Shown one piece after another: positions 1 to 9,037 of a stretch of DNA of 64,000 nt (positions within the stretch are counted from its first letter, which is position 1; each line of letters starts with the position of its first letter). Below the pieces are notes generated by a model, which was given only the letters and a program-made list of their open reading frames with translations, ran no database searches and was not told where the DNA came from. The stretch is from Bacteroidales bacterium. Lineage in GTDB: Bacteria; Bacteroidota; Bacteroidia; Bacteroidales; UBA932. The position numbers were made by a program, and so were the translations under genes. Location: NCBI GenBank assembly GCA_017455065.1, contig JAFTBU010000056.1, positions 1-64,000 on the forward strand, in the 5' to 3' direction.

Positions 1-116
1 AAATCAATTATTTATCGCTTTTTCGGAGACCCGCGCCGTGGTGGATATTCTTCCGCTCGGGCCGGTTCTATGGGCTTACCGATAGCCGCATAGATGAGCC
101 TCCAAAATGAAGCAGG
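1..116. other. AT-rich left edge, no supported gene
   Basis: No start-to-stop reading frame that I can support lies here. Two short frames are open from the window edge on the plus strand (stops near 85 and 93), and either could be the tail of a gene outside the window. A weak hairpin (GGCT/AGCC) sits around 72-87 downstream of the NVEALA gene. Base composition is lower in G+C than the bulk of the window. Confidence 0.3.
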
Positions 117-308
117 TTATTTTTTTACGTTTACTAAATAGAGAAACGCTCCCCAGAAACAACAATCTGTCAATTTGTACTCCTCAGAAGTCGAAAGGGC
201 AGAAATATTGTCTTCGAATAATACATCTTTTGTACTGCTTCTTCCAATTATGTATATCGACAATAACACGGAAATTCCTGCAGCTAGGATAATAGATATA
301 ACTTTCAT
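117..308 (-). CDS. NVEALA-type exported small peptide
   Basis: The 63-residue product starts with a signal-anchor-like segment (MKVISIILAAG, hydrophobic to about residue 22), followed by LFEDNISALSTSEE. This matches the layout of the Bacteroidetes NVEALA peptide family, a hydrophobic leader then a degenerate NVEALA motif. The tail carries an adjacent Cys-Cys pair. The ATG at 308 is preferred over an upstream in-frame start because a complete promoter lies just before it at 329-360. NVEALA genes usually sit next to BF3164/TolB-like six-bladed propeller lipoprotein genes; any such partner downstream would be off the left edge. Function is unknown in the family. The motif match is divergent, so the family call is moderate. 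Confidence 0.6.
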   Translation of the reverse strand: MKVISIILAAGISVLLSIYIIGRSSTKDVLFEDNISALSTSEEYKLTDCCFWGAFLYLVNVKK

Positions 309-328
309 AATTGTGTGAATTTGTATCA

Positions 329-360
329 CAAAAATAAGCATTAAAAGCTACGCACACAAA
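329..360 (-). promoter_or_regulatory. Bacteroidetes promoter of the NVEALA gene
   Basis: On the minus strand TTTG (360-357) is followed after exactly 20 nt by TATTTTTG (336-329). This is the best -33/-7 pair in the window. The -7 box ends 20 nt before the ATG at 308. Confidence 0.65.
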
Positions 361-623
361 TAAAAGAAGCTATCATGAATCCTTGTAAAATATTGGTTAT
401 ATGATTATTAACAAAACACGAACCTATCAGAAATAATAAGCGGCCTTTGGTTATGAATCTTCCAACAGTATCCCCTGCTATAATATTGTTACAACATATA
501 TGCAGAATCAGGAGCATGTATTTTCGGACCCCCATCACATGGCCTTCGAGAGGGCCGAAGGAGATAATAGGAATCAGTATACCGGAAGGCTCGACGTCAT
601 CAAACCAAGCGACAGACCTATCA
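361..623. other. AT-rich intergenic stretch
   Basis: About 260 bp between the NVEALA promoter and the 3' end of the TPR gene. No frame here has convincing protein character. One hydrophobic 65-codon minus-strand frame (341-538) overlaps the NVEALA promoter and lacks a family resemblance, so it is not called. Confidence 0.4.
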
Positions 624-1877
624 TCATGGCTTCCTGGTCAAAAATGAAAGGAAATAGTCCTTATGCGCGGCATCGCTTTCTTTTATCACACTGCGAAGTC
701 TGCTAACCCTTGCATAGGTGCTGGCCATCGTCTTATCCTTAGGGAATGCGGCGTTGATAACACTGTAAGGAACACCCAAAGCCAAATAGGAAAACAGCCT
801 GATCTGATCTTCAATCAGCGAGGGCAATTCTTTTTTCAGAGAGCTCATCACTCCGTCATGGATTACATCAAGATTCGTCTCAATCAGGGCCCCCAGGCGG
901 GTGTTAGAAGAGACTCCGCCGTAGTAAGAATCCATGGCTTTTCCGTAATTGACAGGTTTGTCCAAATTAGGATGATAATGGATCTGGGCTATCATTGACT
1001 GTGCACCGAATCCAAAATCCAGGACTTCTTTGACCGTCTCACTGTAAAGCTGCATCTTATGTGACAAATCTTTGCGGGACGCCTCTGCCTGACGGGCTCT
1101 GAATTTTTCGTTTGACACTTTGACATAAAGAATTAATGCGGCGAGAATCAATATAAGAATTATTATTACCGCCAGCAACACTAACCTGACTGTATGAGCC
1201 AAAAAAACATTAGAGCGGCTTTTGTTCTGTACTATATACGCCTGCAGCAACTTGTATCCAAAAGTATCCGACTCAGGCCGGGCAATCGACGGCCCGACAC
1301 TTTCAGCATTTGACAGTTTCAGCCTTTCCGCTGCGCTTCGCTCATAGGCATCATTCCCGGCCTTGGCGAAATAGTCCACGGCCTCGTTGCCATAACGGAT
1401 GGCAGTGAACGCTTCTTTTTGTTCCAAGAATGCGTCGTGAAGGCGGAGACTCGCCAAGCCGGCAAAGAAGTGATCATCCAAGGATATCGCTTCATTACGT
1501 GCACACATAAAATTAACTATAGCTGCCGCTTTGTCCAGGGCATCATACTGCTGGTCGGCCAGGTAAAAGGTGGCAAGCATCCTGCTCCGAGCATCCAGTC
1601 TCATATAATAGAGTTGATAGATTGACTCGAATTCAGCAAGGAGACAGCCGTCATCGATGCCATTCCGGTCAAGTGCCATAGCCTTGAGGATAAAATACCG
1701 TGCATACAAGGACTTATTCCAGTCTTTCTGCGGATGGATATAGTCAATTATCCTCATAGCCCTGGCAGGATTATCCCACATCAGGGATTCGGCCTCGTCG
1801 AGTTTTGAGGCTAGATCGCCGCTTCATGACGCCAGCAGAGGCGCCAACAAGAGAAACAACGCGGTCCTGAGTCTCAT
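624..1877 (-). pseudogene. TPR / transmembrane lipoprotein with HTH-like C-terminus, interrupted at the lipobox Cys codon
   Basis: Reading from ATG 1877 gives a lipoprotein leader of 17 codons (LLLAPLLAS), then TGA at 1824-1826 exactly where the lipobox cysteine is expected, then SGDLASKLDEAESLMWDNP in the same frame and 385 further residues from Met 1781. The downstream part has TPR-like helices, one TM segment (about residues 201-222 counted from Met 1781), a coiled coil and a C-terminal EDQIRLFSYLALG... helix-turn-helix-like segment. This resembles the Bacteroidetes TPR-TM-HTH (DUF6377-like) proteins. ATG 1877 overlaps the stop of the M64 gene as ATGA, supporting the upstream start. A single TGC/TGT to TGA change would explain the stop. 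A sequencing error, or re-initiation at 1781 giving a non-lipidated form, are the alternatives. Confidence 0.7.
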
Positions 1878-3211
1878 TTCACATAAAAATCTATCATCTC
1901 TTCGATGCTGCGCCGGCAGACAGGGCAGAACTCCGGAGCGGTATTGTTGAGCATACGGCATTCGTAGTAGGGACGGTAGCAGCCTTTGGTCATATAGCCT
2001 CCGCCTTCGAAGACTCCGACTTTGTCTCCGTAGGCATCCGGATCGTTGGGCGTGGGGACCGGAGTGCCTTTCTCGACCAGGTCGGCCCACTTGGCCTTGA
2101 AATCAGTCAGGGTGGTGAGATTGGGCTCCCAAGGCTCGACCCCCGCAGGATAGAGATCTTCATCGTAGGCGGAGGAGCCTTCGTCGTAGTACTCATCGCC
2201 CAGGCCGGCGAAGCTGTGCCCGAATTCGTGGATGAACACCTCAGGAGAGAGACGGTTGCCCGCCGTACCCAGTGCGTAGGAATTGTAGATGCCCCCGCCC
2301 CCGTACTTGGAATCATTGGCAATGATGAATACGGCATCGAAGGGGACTCCGGACAAGACCGAAGCTATTTTCCGATGGTCGGTGACGGTGAGGTAACGGT
2401 CCACATAGAAGGTGTCGAAGCCGGAATCCATGGCGGTATTCCGCCATCTGCCTTCCTGCGGCACATCTACGCCGCTGGAAGATGAAGTGCTCTCGACCAG
2501 CACCACGTTGAAGTCGTCCCTGCGGCTCTTGTAGGGCTCCATGGAGAAGAGATACTCCATGAGCTGCACTGCGTCTTCCCTGAGTTTCGGCAGCTGCGCG
2601 GAGGTATAGCCCTCCCCTGCCAGCACCAGGTCCACCTTGTGGGCATAGTCACCCCTGATCTGGAGGTGCTTGAGGCTGTAATAGCGCTCGGGTCCGGGGA
2701 TGATGTGGCGGTCGGAAGGATCGACGGCGCACTCGTAAAATTTGCGGAATTTTCCAGTGGAGCGCACTCTTTCATAAAGCACGACCTTGACCGGCTGCTT
2801 GGGGAAAGGCATCCAAAGCGTCTGGTTCATAGCCATTTCCTGTTTCCCGGCCTGGTCGGTGGAACGCCATTCCTCGAAAAGCGCTGAAAAGCCATGGGAG
2901 TATATCAGCTTTTCCCCTGCGAACACTTCCATGAAAAACTGTCCGTATCCGAAACGGTCTATCAGGGCGTTAGGGGACCCGGCCCACTCGCACTCGCTGT
3001 GGAGGCTTTCCAGGAAAGCCATCTGCCTGTCTTTGCCACCCGCCAGGACGAAGTCGAGGCGGAGCCTCCGGGAGCTGAAGTAAGTGTCATAATCGACGGT
3101 CCCTTTGAAGGACGGGGAGACGGGACCGGGTTCGGCAGGTTTCCTGTGCATCCATTCGCAAGATGCCAGCGTGAGCAGAAGCATCAGCAGGACGAAGGTT
3201 TTCTTGGTCAT
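1874..3211 (-). CDS. M64-family (IgA peptidase-like) zinc metallopeptidase lipoprotein
   Basis: The 445-residue product has a lipoprotein signal with lipobox LASC (Cys18), so it is probably anchored on the cell surface or outer membrane. Residues about 20-180 fit the M64 N-terminal beta-sandwich region, and about 185-445 the peptidase. The zinc motif HEFGHSFAGLGDEYY starts at residue 328: His328 and His332 ligands, Glu329 the catalytic base, Asp339 the likely third ligand, as in the M64 HExxHxxGxxD pattern. Later cysteines (CRML, CPVCRR) probably form structural disulfides. The stop overlaps the start of the downstream TPR lipoprotein gene as ATGA, so the two are likely translationally coupled. 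Substrate is unknown; the IgA name comes from the Clostridium ramosum member and need not apply. Confidence 0.88.
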   Translation of the reverse strand: MTKKTFVLLMLLLTLASCEWMHRKPAEPGPVSPSFKGTVDYDTYFSSRRLRLDFVLAGGKDRQMAFLESLHSECEWAGSPNALIDRFGYGQFFMEVFAGEKLIYSHGFSALFEEWRSTDQAGKQEMAMNQTLWMPFPKQPVKVVLYERVRSTGKFRKFYECAVDPSDRHIIPGPERYYSLKHLQIRGDYAHKVDLVLAGEGYTSAQLPKLREDAVQLMEYLFSMEPYKSRRDDFNVVLVESTSSSSGVDVPQEGRWRNTAMDSGFDTFYVDRYLTVTDHRKIASVLSGVPFDAVFIIANDSKYGGGGIYNSYALGTAGNRLSPEVFIHEFGHSFAGLGDEYYDEGSSAYDEDLYPAGVEPWEPNLTTLTDFKAKWADLVEKGTPVPTPNDPDAYGDKVGVFEGGGYMTKGCYRPYYECRMLNNTAPEFCPVCRRSIEEMIDFYVK

Positions 3212-3248
3212 AGCTTCGGATTTTTCTGCAAGATACGCAAAAATTGAC

Positions 3249-3256
3249 TATCTTTG
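3249..3256 (+). promoter_or_regulatory. -7 box of ysxC operon
   Basis: TATCTTTG fits TAnnTTTG and lies 23 nt before the ysxC ATG at 3280. A degenerate box on the other strand (TATCTTG, 3235-3229) starts 20 bp away and could serve the divergent M64 gene. Confidence 0.55.
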
Positions 3257-3279
3257 CTTTCGGAAACCTGGTAGTGAAA

Positions 3280-3876
3280 ATGAAAATCTCCGAAGCTAAG
3301 TTTGCAGGCAGCAGCACAAGGGTGTCGCAGAAGCCTCCGCGGAGATTGCCGGAGTTCGCCTTCATCGGGCGCTCCAATGTCGGTAAGTCATCTTTGATAA
3401 ACATGTTGTGTGCGAGCGGGAAACTCGCCATGACCTCGTCCACCCCCGGAAAGACGAGGCTGGTGAACCATTTCCTGATCAACGACAGCTGGTACCTGGT
3501 GGACCTTCCGGGATACGGCTATGCCAAACTGGGGCAGAAAGGGCGCGAGGAGATAGCCGAAGTCATACGGGACTACATCATGCACTCGGAAGAGCTGGTC
3601 ATGCTCTTCGTGCTTATAGACTCCAGGCACGACATCGGGAGGGTGGATCTCGATTTCATCACTGAACTGGGAGAGCACGGAATACCTTTCGGCATCATCT
3701 TCACCAAGACCGACAAGCAAGGGCCCAACGTGCTCAAGGCTCAGATCCAAAGGGACTGCGACCAGCTTTCCGAGCAGTGGGAAGAGCTTCCGCCCATGCT
3801 TTGCAGTTCGTCGCACACGGGTGCCGGCCGCCAGGAGATACTCGACTACATTGACAGTATTTTAAAAACACTATAA
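3280..3876 (+). CDS. ysxC: Ribosome-biogenesis GTPase YsxC/EngB
   Basis: A 198-residue TRAFAC GTPase that assists late assembly of the large ribosomal subunit. Visible motifs in order: P-loop GRSNVGKSS, switch I TPGKTR, G3 DLPGYG, G4 TKTDK and G5 SSH. The start MKISEAKFAG at 3280 is chosen over an in-frame ATG at 3244, because the -7 box (3249-3256) lies between them and family members begin close to this position. It is first in a plus-strand housekeeping run, and prs begins 1 nt after its stop. Confidence 0.95.
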   Translation: MKISEAKFAGSSTRVSQKPPRRLPEFAFIGRSNVGKSSLINMLCASGKLAMTSSTPGKTRLVNHFLINDSWYLVDLPGYGYAKLGQKGREEIAEVIRDYIMHSEELVMLFVLIDSRHDIGRVDLDFITELGEHGIPFGIIFTKTDKQGPNVLKAQIQRDCDQLSEQWEELPPMLCSSSHTGAGRQEILDYIDSILKTL

Positions 3877-3877
3877 T

Positions 3878-4864
3878 ATGCAATTCGAACATAGAATGGA
3901 ATTGTTTTCGTGCAGAGCTTCCGTGGACTTTGCACAGAAAGTCGTAGACAGCATGAACTCTTTCGAAGGGACTGAAGGTGAGCAGTTCCGCGTGGGAAAT
4001 CTCGAGGTGACCCCGTTCAGCGACGGAGAGTTCCAGCCCCATTTCGAGGAAAGCGTCCGTGGCGCCATGGTATTCCTTATCCAGTCCACCTTCCCGCCTT
4101 CGGACAATCTCATGGAGCTCCTGCTGAGCATCGACGCTGCCAAGAGGGCCTCAGCCGACAAGGTGATCGCGGTGATCCCGTATTTCGGGTGGGCCCGCCA
4201 GGACCGCAAGGACAAACCCCGCGTGGCCATCGGCGCCAAACTCGTAGCCAACCTTCTCCGCGCGGCGGGTGCCGACAGGGTGATGACCTGCGACCTGCAC
4301 GCCGACCAGATCCAGGGCTTTTTCGACATCCCGGTGGACCATGTGTACGCCAGCAAGGTCTTCATCCCGACCATCCAGAAACTGCATCTGGACAACCTCG
4401 CCATCGCCGCCCCCGACATGGGCGGTGCCAAGAGGGCTAACGCCTATGCCGGCGCCCTGGGCAAGAACGGAGGCAGCTGCTCCGTGATCATCTGCCACAA
4501 GACCCGCGAAAGGGCCAATGTGGTCGCCGAGATCAAGGCCATCGGAGAAGTGAAGGGAAAGAACATCATCCTGGTGGATGACATGATCGACACCGCAGGC
4601 ACACTGTGCAAGGCTGCTGGAGTGCTCATGGACCAGGGTGCTCTGAGCGTCCGCGCCTGCGCCACCCACGGAGTGCTCTCGGGCGATGCCGTCAGCAAGA
4701 TAAACGCTTCCGTCCTGAAGGAAGTGTTCATCACCGACACCATCCCCCATCCTGAGCTCGACCCTGCCGGCAAGATCAAGACGGTCTCGATGGCAGCCGT
4801 GTTCGGAAGCATCATAAAGAAAGTGTACAGGTACGAACCTGTCAGCACGGAATTCATATTCTGA
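3878..4864 (+). CDS. prs: Ribose-phosphate pyrophosphokinase (PRPP synthetase)
   Basis: Makes PRPP from ribose 5-phosphate and ATP, feeding purine, pyrimidine, His and Trp synthesis. The 328-residue length is normal. Diagnostic segments: DGEF near residue 49, FGWARQDRKDKPR (ATP-binding flexible loop), CDLHADQIQGFFDIPVDH, and the PRPP-binding loop VDDMIDTAGTL. ATG 3878 follows ysxC directly; an internal Met at residue 7 is possible as the start. Cytosolic. Confidence 0.96.
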   Translation: MQFEHRMELFSCRASVDFAQKVVDSMNSFEGTEGEQFRVGNLEVTPFSDGEFQPHFEESVRGAMVFLIQSTFPPSDNLMELLLSIDAAKRASADKVIAVIPYFGWARQDRKDKPRVAIGAKLVANLLRAAGADRVMTCDLHADQIQGFFDIPVDHVYASKVFIPTIQKLHLDNLAIAAPDMGGAKRANAYAGALGKNGGSCSVIICHKTRERANVVAEIKAIGEVKGKNIILVDDMIDTAGTLCKAAGVLMDQGALSVRACATHGVLSGDAVSKINASVLKEVFITDTIPHPELDPAGKIKTVSMAAVFGSIIKKVYRYEPVSTEFIF

Positions 4865-4868
4865 CGCC

Positions 4869-5099
4869 ATGGTCCTGGTCCTGACGGTCATATTGACAGG
4901 ATTATGTGTCCTGGGGCTGGGAGCCGGCATCTTCTTCCGGAAGGACGGCCGGTTCCCCCAGTATGATGTCGGGTCCAACGAAGAAATGCAAAAGCGTGGC
5001 ATCCATTGTTTCAAGGACGAGGATGCCGCAATTCACAGCAAATCCTGCAGCGGCAGCTACAGCGACGCCTGCAAGGATTGTAACTTTTATCACAAATGA
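4869..5099 (+). CDS. Small Cys-rich membrane protein, conserved in Bacteroidetes
   Basis: A 76-residue protein with an N-terminal TM helix (about residues 3-23), then a polar domain with [20 protein letters not shown] and a Cys cluster (C47, C60, C68, C71). Short proteins with the same F-K-DG-FP...VG-N..MR.RGI pattern occur widely in Bacteroidetes without assigned function. It overlaps der by ATGA, so it is probably co-translated with it. The four cysteines could bind a metal or form disulfides; which side of the membrane they face cannot be told from sequence. Confidence 0.75.
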   Translation: MVLVLTVILTGLCVLGLGAGIFFRKDGRFPQYDVGSNEEMQKRGIHCFKDEDAAIHSKSCSGSYSDACKDCNFYHK

Positions 5100-6403
5100 G
5101 TCTGGTAGCTATCGTGGGGCGCCCCAATGTGGGCAAATCCACACTTTTCAACCGCCTTGTCGGCATGAGACAGGCCATAGTAGATGACACCGCCGGCGTC
5201 ACCCGTGACCGCCATTACGGCAGGTGTGAATGGTGCGGACGCGAGTTCTCCGTCGTGGATACCGGAGGATACACCACCAATTCCGACGACGTGTTCGAGG
5301 CGGCCATACGCCGCCAGGTGGAGATCGCCATAGACGAGGCGGACCTGATACTTTTCATGGTGGAGGCCGCCACGGGCATCACCGATTACGATTCGGAGAT
5401 CGCGGATGTGCTGCGCCGCAGCCGCAAGCCCGTTGTGCTCTGCGTAAACAAGGTGGACTCCGGCGAAAAGATGTACGACGCCTACCAGTTCTACAGCCTG
5501 GGGCTCGGGGAGCTTTTCAGCATCTCGGCGGCCAACGGCAGCGGCACCGGCGACCTGCTGGACGCCGTGGTGGCGGCGCTTCCCAAGGAAGAGGACGAGG
5601 AAGACCCCCACGCGGGGCTGCCGCGTTTCGCCATTGTCGGCAAACCCAATGTCGGCAAATCTTCCCTCACCAACGCCCTGCTGGGCGAAGAGCGCAACAT
5701 AGTGACTCCCGTCGCCGGCACCACCAGGGACAGCATTTCCACTTACTACAATAAGTTCGGCCACGAGTTCATGCTGGTGGATACCGCCGGCATACGGCGC
5801 AAGGCCAAGGTCCACGAAGACCTGGAGTTCTACTCCGTGATGCGCTCCATCCGGGCCATCGAAAATGCCGACGTGTGCATCATGATGATCGATGCCACCA
5901 CCGGCATGGAGGCCCAGGACATGAACATATTCAACCTCATCCTGAAGAACCGCAAGGGCTGCGTGGTGGTGGTCAACAAATGGGACCTGTTCATCAAGGA
6001 CAGCAACACCCTCAAGGAGTACACCAACGCCCTCAAGAGCCGCCTCGCCCCCTTCGACGACGTGCCCATAGTCTTCACTTCCGTAGTGAAGATGCAGCGC
6101 ATCCAGGACGTGCTGGAAGCCGCGGAGAGGGTCTATGCCAATTACACGCAGAAGATACCCACGGCACGCCTCAACGAGGCCCTGCTGCCCATCATCGAGG
6201 AGACCCCTCCTCCTGCATGGAAGGGCAAATATGTCAAGGTGAAATACATCACCCAGCTGCCCACGCATTTCCCCGCGTTCGCATTTTTCTGCAATCTGCC
6301 CCAGTACATCAAGGATCCGTACAAACGTTTCCTGGAGAATCAGCTGCGCGGGCATTTCCAGCTCACGGGCTGCCCCGTCCAGATCTACTGCAGGCAGAAG
6401 TAA
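5096..6403 (+). CDS. der: Ribosome-assembly GTPase Der (EngA)
   Basis: A 435-residue double GTPase for 50S subunit biogenesis. G-domain 1 has GRPNVGKST near the N-terminus, then TRDR, DTGGY and NKVD. G-domain 2 has GKPNVGKSS (about residue 181), [13 protein letters not shown] and NKWD. A C-terminal KH-like domain (about 355-435) completes the family architecture. ATG overlaps the stop of the upstream small membrane protein (ATGA). Confidence 0.97.
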   Translation: MSLVAIVGRPNVGKSTLFNRLVGMRQAIVDDTAGVTRDRHYGRCEWCGREFSVVDTGGYTTNSDDVFEAAIRRQVEIAIDEADLILFMVEAATGITDYDSEIADVLRRSRKPVVLCVNKVDSGEKMYDAYQFYSLGLGELFSISAANGSGTGDLLDAVVAALPKEEDEEDPHAGLPRFAIVGKPNVGKSSLTNALLGEERNIVTPVAGTTRDSISTYYNKFGHEFMLVDTAGIRRKAKVHEDLEFYSVMRSIRAIENADVCIMMIDATTGMEAQDMNIFNLILKNRKGCVVVVNKWDLFIKDSNTLKEYTNALKSRLAPFDDVPIVFTSVVKMQRIQDVLEAAERVYANYTQKIPTARLNEALLPIIEETPPPAWKGKYVKVKYITQLPTHFPAFAFFCNLPQYIKDPYKRFLENQLRGHFQLTGCPVQIYCRQK

Positions 6404-6412
6404 ATTTTTCAC

Positions 6413-6420
6413 TATATTTG
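6413..6420 (+). promoter_or_regulatory. -7 box before cmk
   Basis: TATATTTG lies between the der stop and the cmk ATG (6428), 7 nt before the start codon. It suggests an internal promoter with an essentially leaderless transcript. Confidence 0.55.
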
Positions 6421-6427
6421 ACCTGAT

Positions 6428-7108
6428 ATGAAAGTTCCGGACATAATCATCGCCGTGGACGGATATTCATCCACGGGCAAAAGTACCTTCGCCAAACTCA
6501 TAGCGAAAGAATTCGATTTCCTCTATCTGGACTCCGGCGCCCTGTACCGGGGAGTGACCCTTTTCGCCAGGGAGAGAAAGCTGATTTCCGCCGACAATGT
6601 CATCGACCCCGCCCTGGAAGGGGCTCTCGCGTCGCTGGACCTCCATTTCGGCAAGGAAGGCACCTTCATGGGCGAGAGGTGCATTGAGAAAGACATACGC
6701 ACCCTGGAAGTCTCTTCGCAGGTCAGCCCCATCGCGGCAGTACCCTATGTGCGCGCTTTCGTGGACGCCAAGCTGCGTGAGTTCGGGGAGAAGGGACGCA
6801 TAGTCATGGACGGACGGGACATAGGCACCACCGTGTTCCCGGACGCCCAGGTCAAAGTCTTCATGACCGCCTCCGAGCAGGTGAGGGCGCAGCGCCGCTA
6901 CGACGAGATGGTCGCCAAGGGTGAGACTCCTGCATTCGAAGATGTGCTTGCCAACCTGCGCGAGCGCGACTACATAGATTCGCACAGGGAGACTTCCCCG
7001 CTGAGGCGCGCCGCCGACGCTTTCGAGCTGGACAATTCAGACATGTCCCTCACTGAAGAGATCGCCTGGATCAGGGGCCTCATACAGGGCAAATTCGGCA
7101 TTTTATGA
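6428..7108 (+). CDS. cmk: Cytidylate kinase
   Basis: A 226-residue (d)CMP kinase of pyrimidine salvage. P-loop GYSSTGKSTFAK is at about residues 12-23; YLDSGALYRGV is the CMP-binding segment; DGRDIGTTVFP and the LID region RAQRRYDEM are as in the family. It overlaps ispH by ATGA. The cmk-ispH pairing is common in Bacteroidetes. Confidence 0.95.
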   Translation: MKVPDIIIAVDGYSSTGKSTFAKLIAKEFDFLYLDSGALYRGVTLFARERKLISADNVIDPALEGALASLDLHFGKEGTFMGERCIEKDIRTLEVSSQVSPIAAVPYVRAFVDAKLREFGEKGRIVMDGRDIGTTVFPDAQVKVFMTASEQVRAQRRYDEMVAKGETPAFEDVLANLRERDYIDSHRETSPLRRAADAFELDNSDMSLTEEIAWIRGLIQGKFGIL

Positions 7109-8037
7109 TCAGTGTCGATATCGACAGCCACTCCGGCTTCTGCGGCGGCGTGATCCGCGCCATCGGCAGGGCGGAGGAATACCTTTCCGCACACAGCAGA
7201 CTCTATTCCCTCGGGGCCATAGTGCACAACGAGGAGGAGCTCTCGCGCCTGGAATCGAAGGGGCTCGTCACCATTGGCAAAGAGGACCTGGAGGGCATGG
7301 AAGCCGCCCCGGGCGACACCCTGCTCATCCGCGCCCACGGAGAGCCGCCGGAGATCTACGGCAAGGCCGGTGGCAAGGGTTTCGAAATCATAGATTGCAC
7401 CTGCCCGGTGGTGCTCAGGCTCCAGCAGAGCATACGCGAGGCCTACGCCCGGCTGCAGGCGCTCCCCACCCCGGGGCAGCTGGTGATATTCGGGAAGACC
7501 GGACACCCGGAGGTGCTCGGACTGGTGGGGCAGGTGGGCGGCGACGCCGTCGTGGTGCCGGATGCCGCGAGCCTGCAGGAGAGGCTGGACGACGGGACGC
7601 TGGACCCCGGGAAGGACACGGAGATATTCTCACAGACCACCATGAGCCCGGAGGCCTACGACGGGGCGTGCAAGCTGCTGCGGGAGAGGCTCGCGGCGGG
7701 AGCGCACCTGGAAGTGCACGGCACCATCTGTTCCCAGGTGGCCTCCAGGCACCGTGAACTGGGGGAATTCGCTTCCTCCCATGATGTCATAGTCTTCGTG
7801 GCTGGGAAGGAGAGCTCCAACGGGCAGGTCCTTTGCCGGCTCTGCCGCAGCGTAAATCCCCGTACCTACCACGTCGGTTCCCCCGAGGGCATAGACCCTT
7901 CCTGGTTCAGGCCTTCGGACCGTGTAGGAGTGTGCGGCGCCACTTCCACACCCAAATGGCTGCTGGAAAAGGTGGCCGGAGCCATAGAAAATATTTGCAA
8001 TAGTGGGCCGGATTCCCTAAATTCGCAGCAGAAATAA
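7105..8037 (+). CDS. ispH: 4-hydroxy-3-methylbut-2-enyl diphosphate reductase
   Basis: Last step of the MEP isoprenoid pathway: reduces HMBPP to IPP and DMAPP with a [4Fe-4S] cluster. The three cluster cysteines are visible as Cys13 (FCGGV), Cys100 (DCTCP) and Cys209 (TICSQV). Histidines of VHN, AHGE and GHPE (His41, His78, His134) fit the substrate pocket. At 310 residues it is a normal single-domain form. It probably supplies the polyprenyl synthase encoded at 52527-53507. Confidence 0.95.
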   Translation: MISVDIDSHSGFCGGVIRAIGRAEEYLSAHSRLYSLGAIVHNEEELSRLESKGLVTIGKEDLEGMEAAPGDTLLIRAHGEPPEIYGKAGGKGFEIIDCTCPVVLRLQQSIREAYARLQALPTPGQLVIFGKTGHPEVLGLVGQVGGDAVVVPDAASLQERLDDGTLDPGKDTEIFSQTTMSPEAYDGACKLLRERLAAGAHLEVHGTICSQVASRHRELGEFASSHDVIVFVAGKESSNGQVLCRLCRSVNPRTYHVGSPEGIDPSWFRPSDRVGVCGATSTPKWLLEKVAGAIENICNSGPDSLNSQQK

Positions 8038-8054
8038 TCAATTATCACATATTT

Positions 8055-8621
8055 ATGGCAACAACAGCAGATTTCAAGAACGGTCTTTATCTCAAGTTCA
8101 ACGACAAGCCCTGCATGATCGTATGGTTCCAGCACGTAAAGCCTGGAAAGGGCCCCGCTTTCGTAAAGACCAAACTCCGCAACCTGGAGAACGGCCGTAT
8201 CCTGGAGAACACCTTCACCGCCGGTGCCAAGATCGAGACCATCGAGGTCGAGAGGCGTCCGTACCAGTTCCTCTACGCTGAAGAGGACGGATTCAACTTC
8301 ATGCACGAAGAGACTTACGAGCAGATCAAACTCCCCAAGGAGGTCGTGGAGAATTCCGACCTCATGAAGGAAGGTCAGCATGTGGAGATGATGTTCGTCA
8401 CCGGTGACGAGGAGAGATGCCTCACCTGCGAGCTTCCCACCTATGTCACCCTCGAGGTCACCTATTCCGAGCCTGCAGTGAAAGGCAACACCGCCTCCAC
8501 CTCAGCTCTCAAGGAAGTCACCCTCGAGACCGGAGCAAAGATCATGGTCCCTCTGTTCATCGAGGCCGGAGAAAAGATCACCGTCAATACCACCGACCGT
8601 TCCTACGGCCAGAGGGTATAG
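8055..8621 (+). CDS. efp: Translation elongation factor P
   Basis: A 188-residue EF-P with the usual KOW-like N-domain and two OB domains; it relieves ribosome stalling at polyproline. The tip loop reads KPGKGPAFV, so a Lys occupies the position that is modified in E. coli EF-P. No modification enzyme (epmA-like) is in the window. It ends 2 nt from the convergent DUF4783 gene. Confidence 0.95.
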   Translation: MATTADFKNGLYLKFNDKPCMIVWFQHVKPGKGPAFVKTKLRNLENGRILENTFTAGAKIETIEVERRPYQFLYAEEDGFNFMHEETYEQIKLPKEVVENSDLMKEGQHVEMMFVTGDEERCLTCELPTYVTLEVTYSEPAVKGNTASTSALKEVTLETGAKIMVPLFIEAGEKITVNTTDRSYGQRV

Positions 8622-8623
8622 CC

Positions 8624-9025
8624 TCAGACCCTGTCGATTTTCAGCTGCTGTATAAAGAAGGATCCGTCCTTCACGCTGACGAAAATCGTAATCAGATAAT
8701 TTTCGCCCCCTGCATTCAAAGTGCCGAGGGCGTATTTCATATTGGCCCGGCCCGCAGTGTGGGTGATGTTGAAGGAGCGTGGGGTGTGGGACTCGAAGAA
8801 AGTCTTCAGTATCTGCTTGGCCTGGGCCTTGCTGGAGGTCCCTCCACGGGAAAGGACGGTGATTTCGAGGTTGTCGGCAAACCAGGCGGAAAGGGCCTCG
8901 GCATTGCCTTGGGAGATATACTTGGATATGGACGCAAAGGCGTCCGGGCTCTTGTCCTGAGCCTGGATGGAGCCGCACACAAACAGTGGCACGGCTATCA
9001 GGAGTAGTTTAAGAAAGCTGCGCAT
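8624..9025 (-). CDS. DUF4783 family exported protein
   Basis: A 133-residue protein with a signal peptide (MRSFLKLLLIAVPLFVCGSIQAQ) and a mature domain of about 110 residues with the alternating pattern of an NTF2-like fold, matching the Bacteroidetes DUF4783 family. Periplasmic. It is divergent from rlmH across a 50-bp region that contains a perfect palindrome. Function unknown. Confidence 0.75.
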   Translation of the reverse strand: MRSFLKLLLIAVPLFVCGSIQAQDKSPDAFASISKYISQGNAEALSAWFADNLEITVLSRGGTSSKAQAKQILKTFFESHTPRSFNITHTAGRANMKYALGTLNAGGENYLITIFVSVKDGSFFIQQLKIDRV

Positions 9026-9037
9026 CGCTTTGTTTTA

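Noticed and set aside
341..538. Hydrophobic 65-codon minus-strand frame
   Set aside because: Overlaps the NVEALA promoter, has no recognisable family and no promoter of its own.
1824..1826. Selenocysteine or alternative code at the TGA
   Set aside because: TGA ends many genes here (for example dnaG, recQ, serC, uvrA), a lipobox needs Cys for lipidation, and no SECIS-like context is evident.
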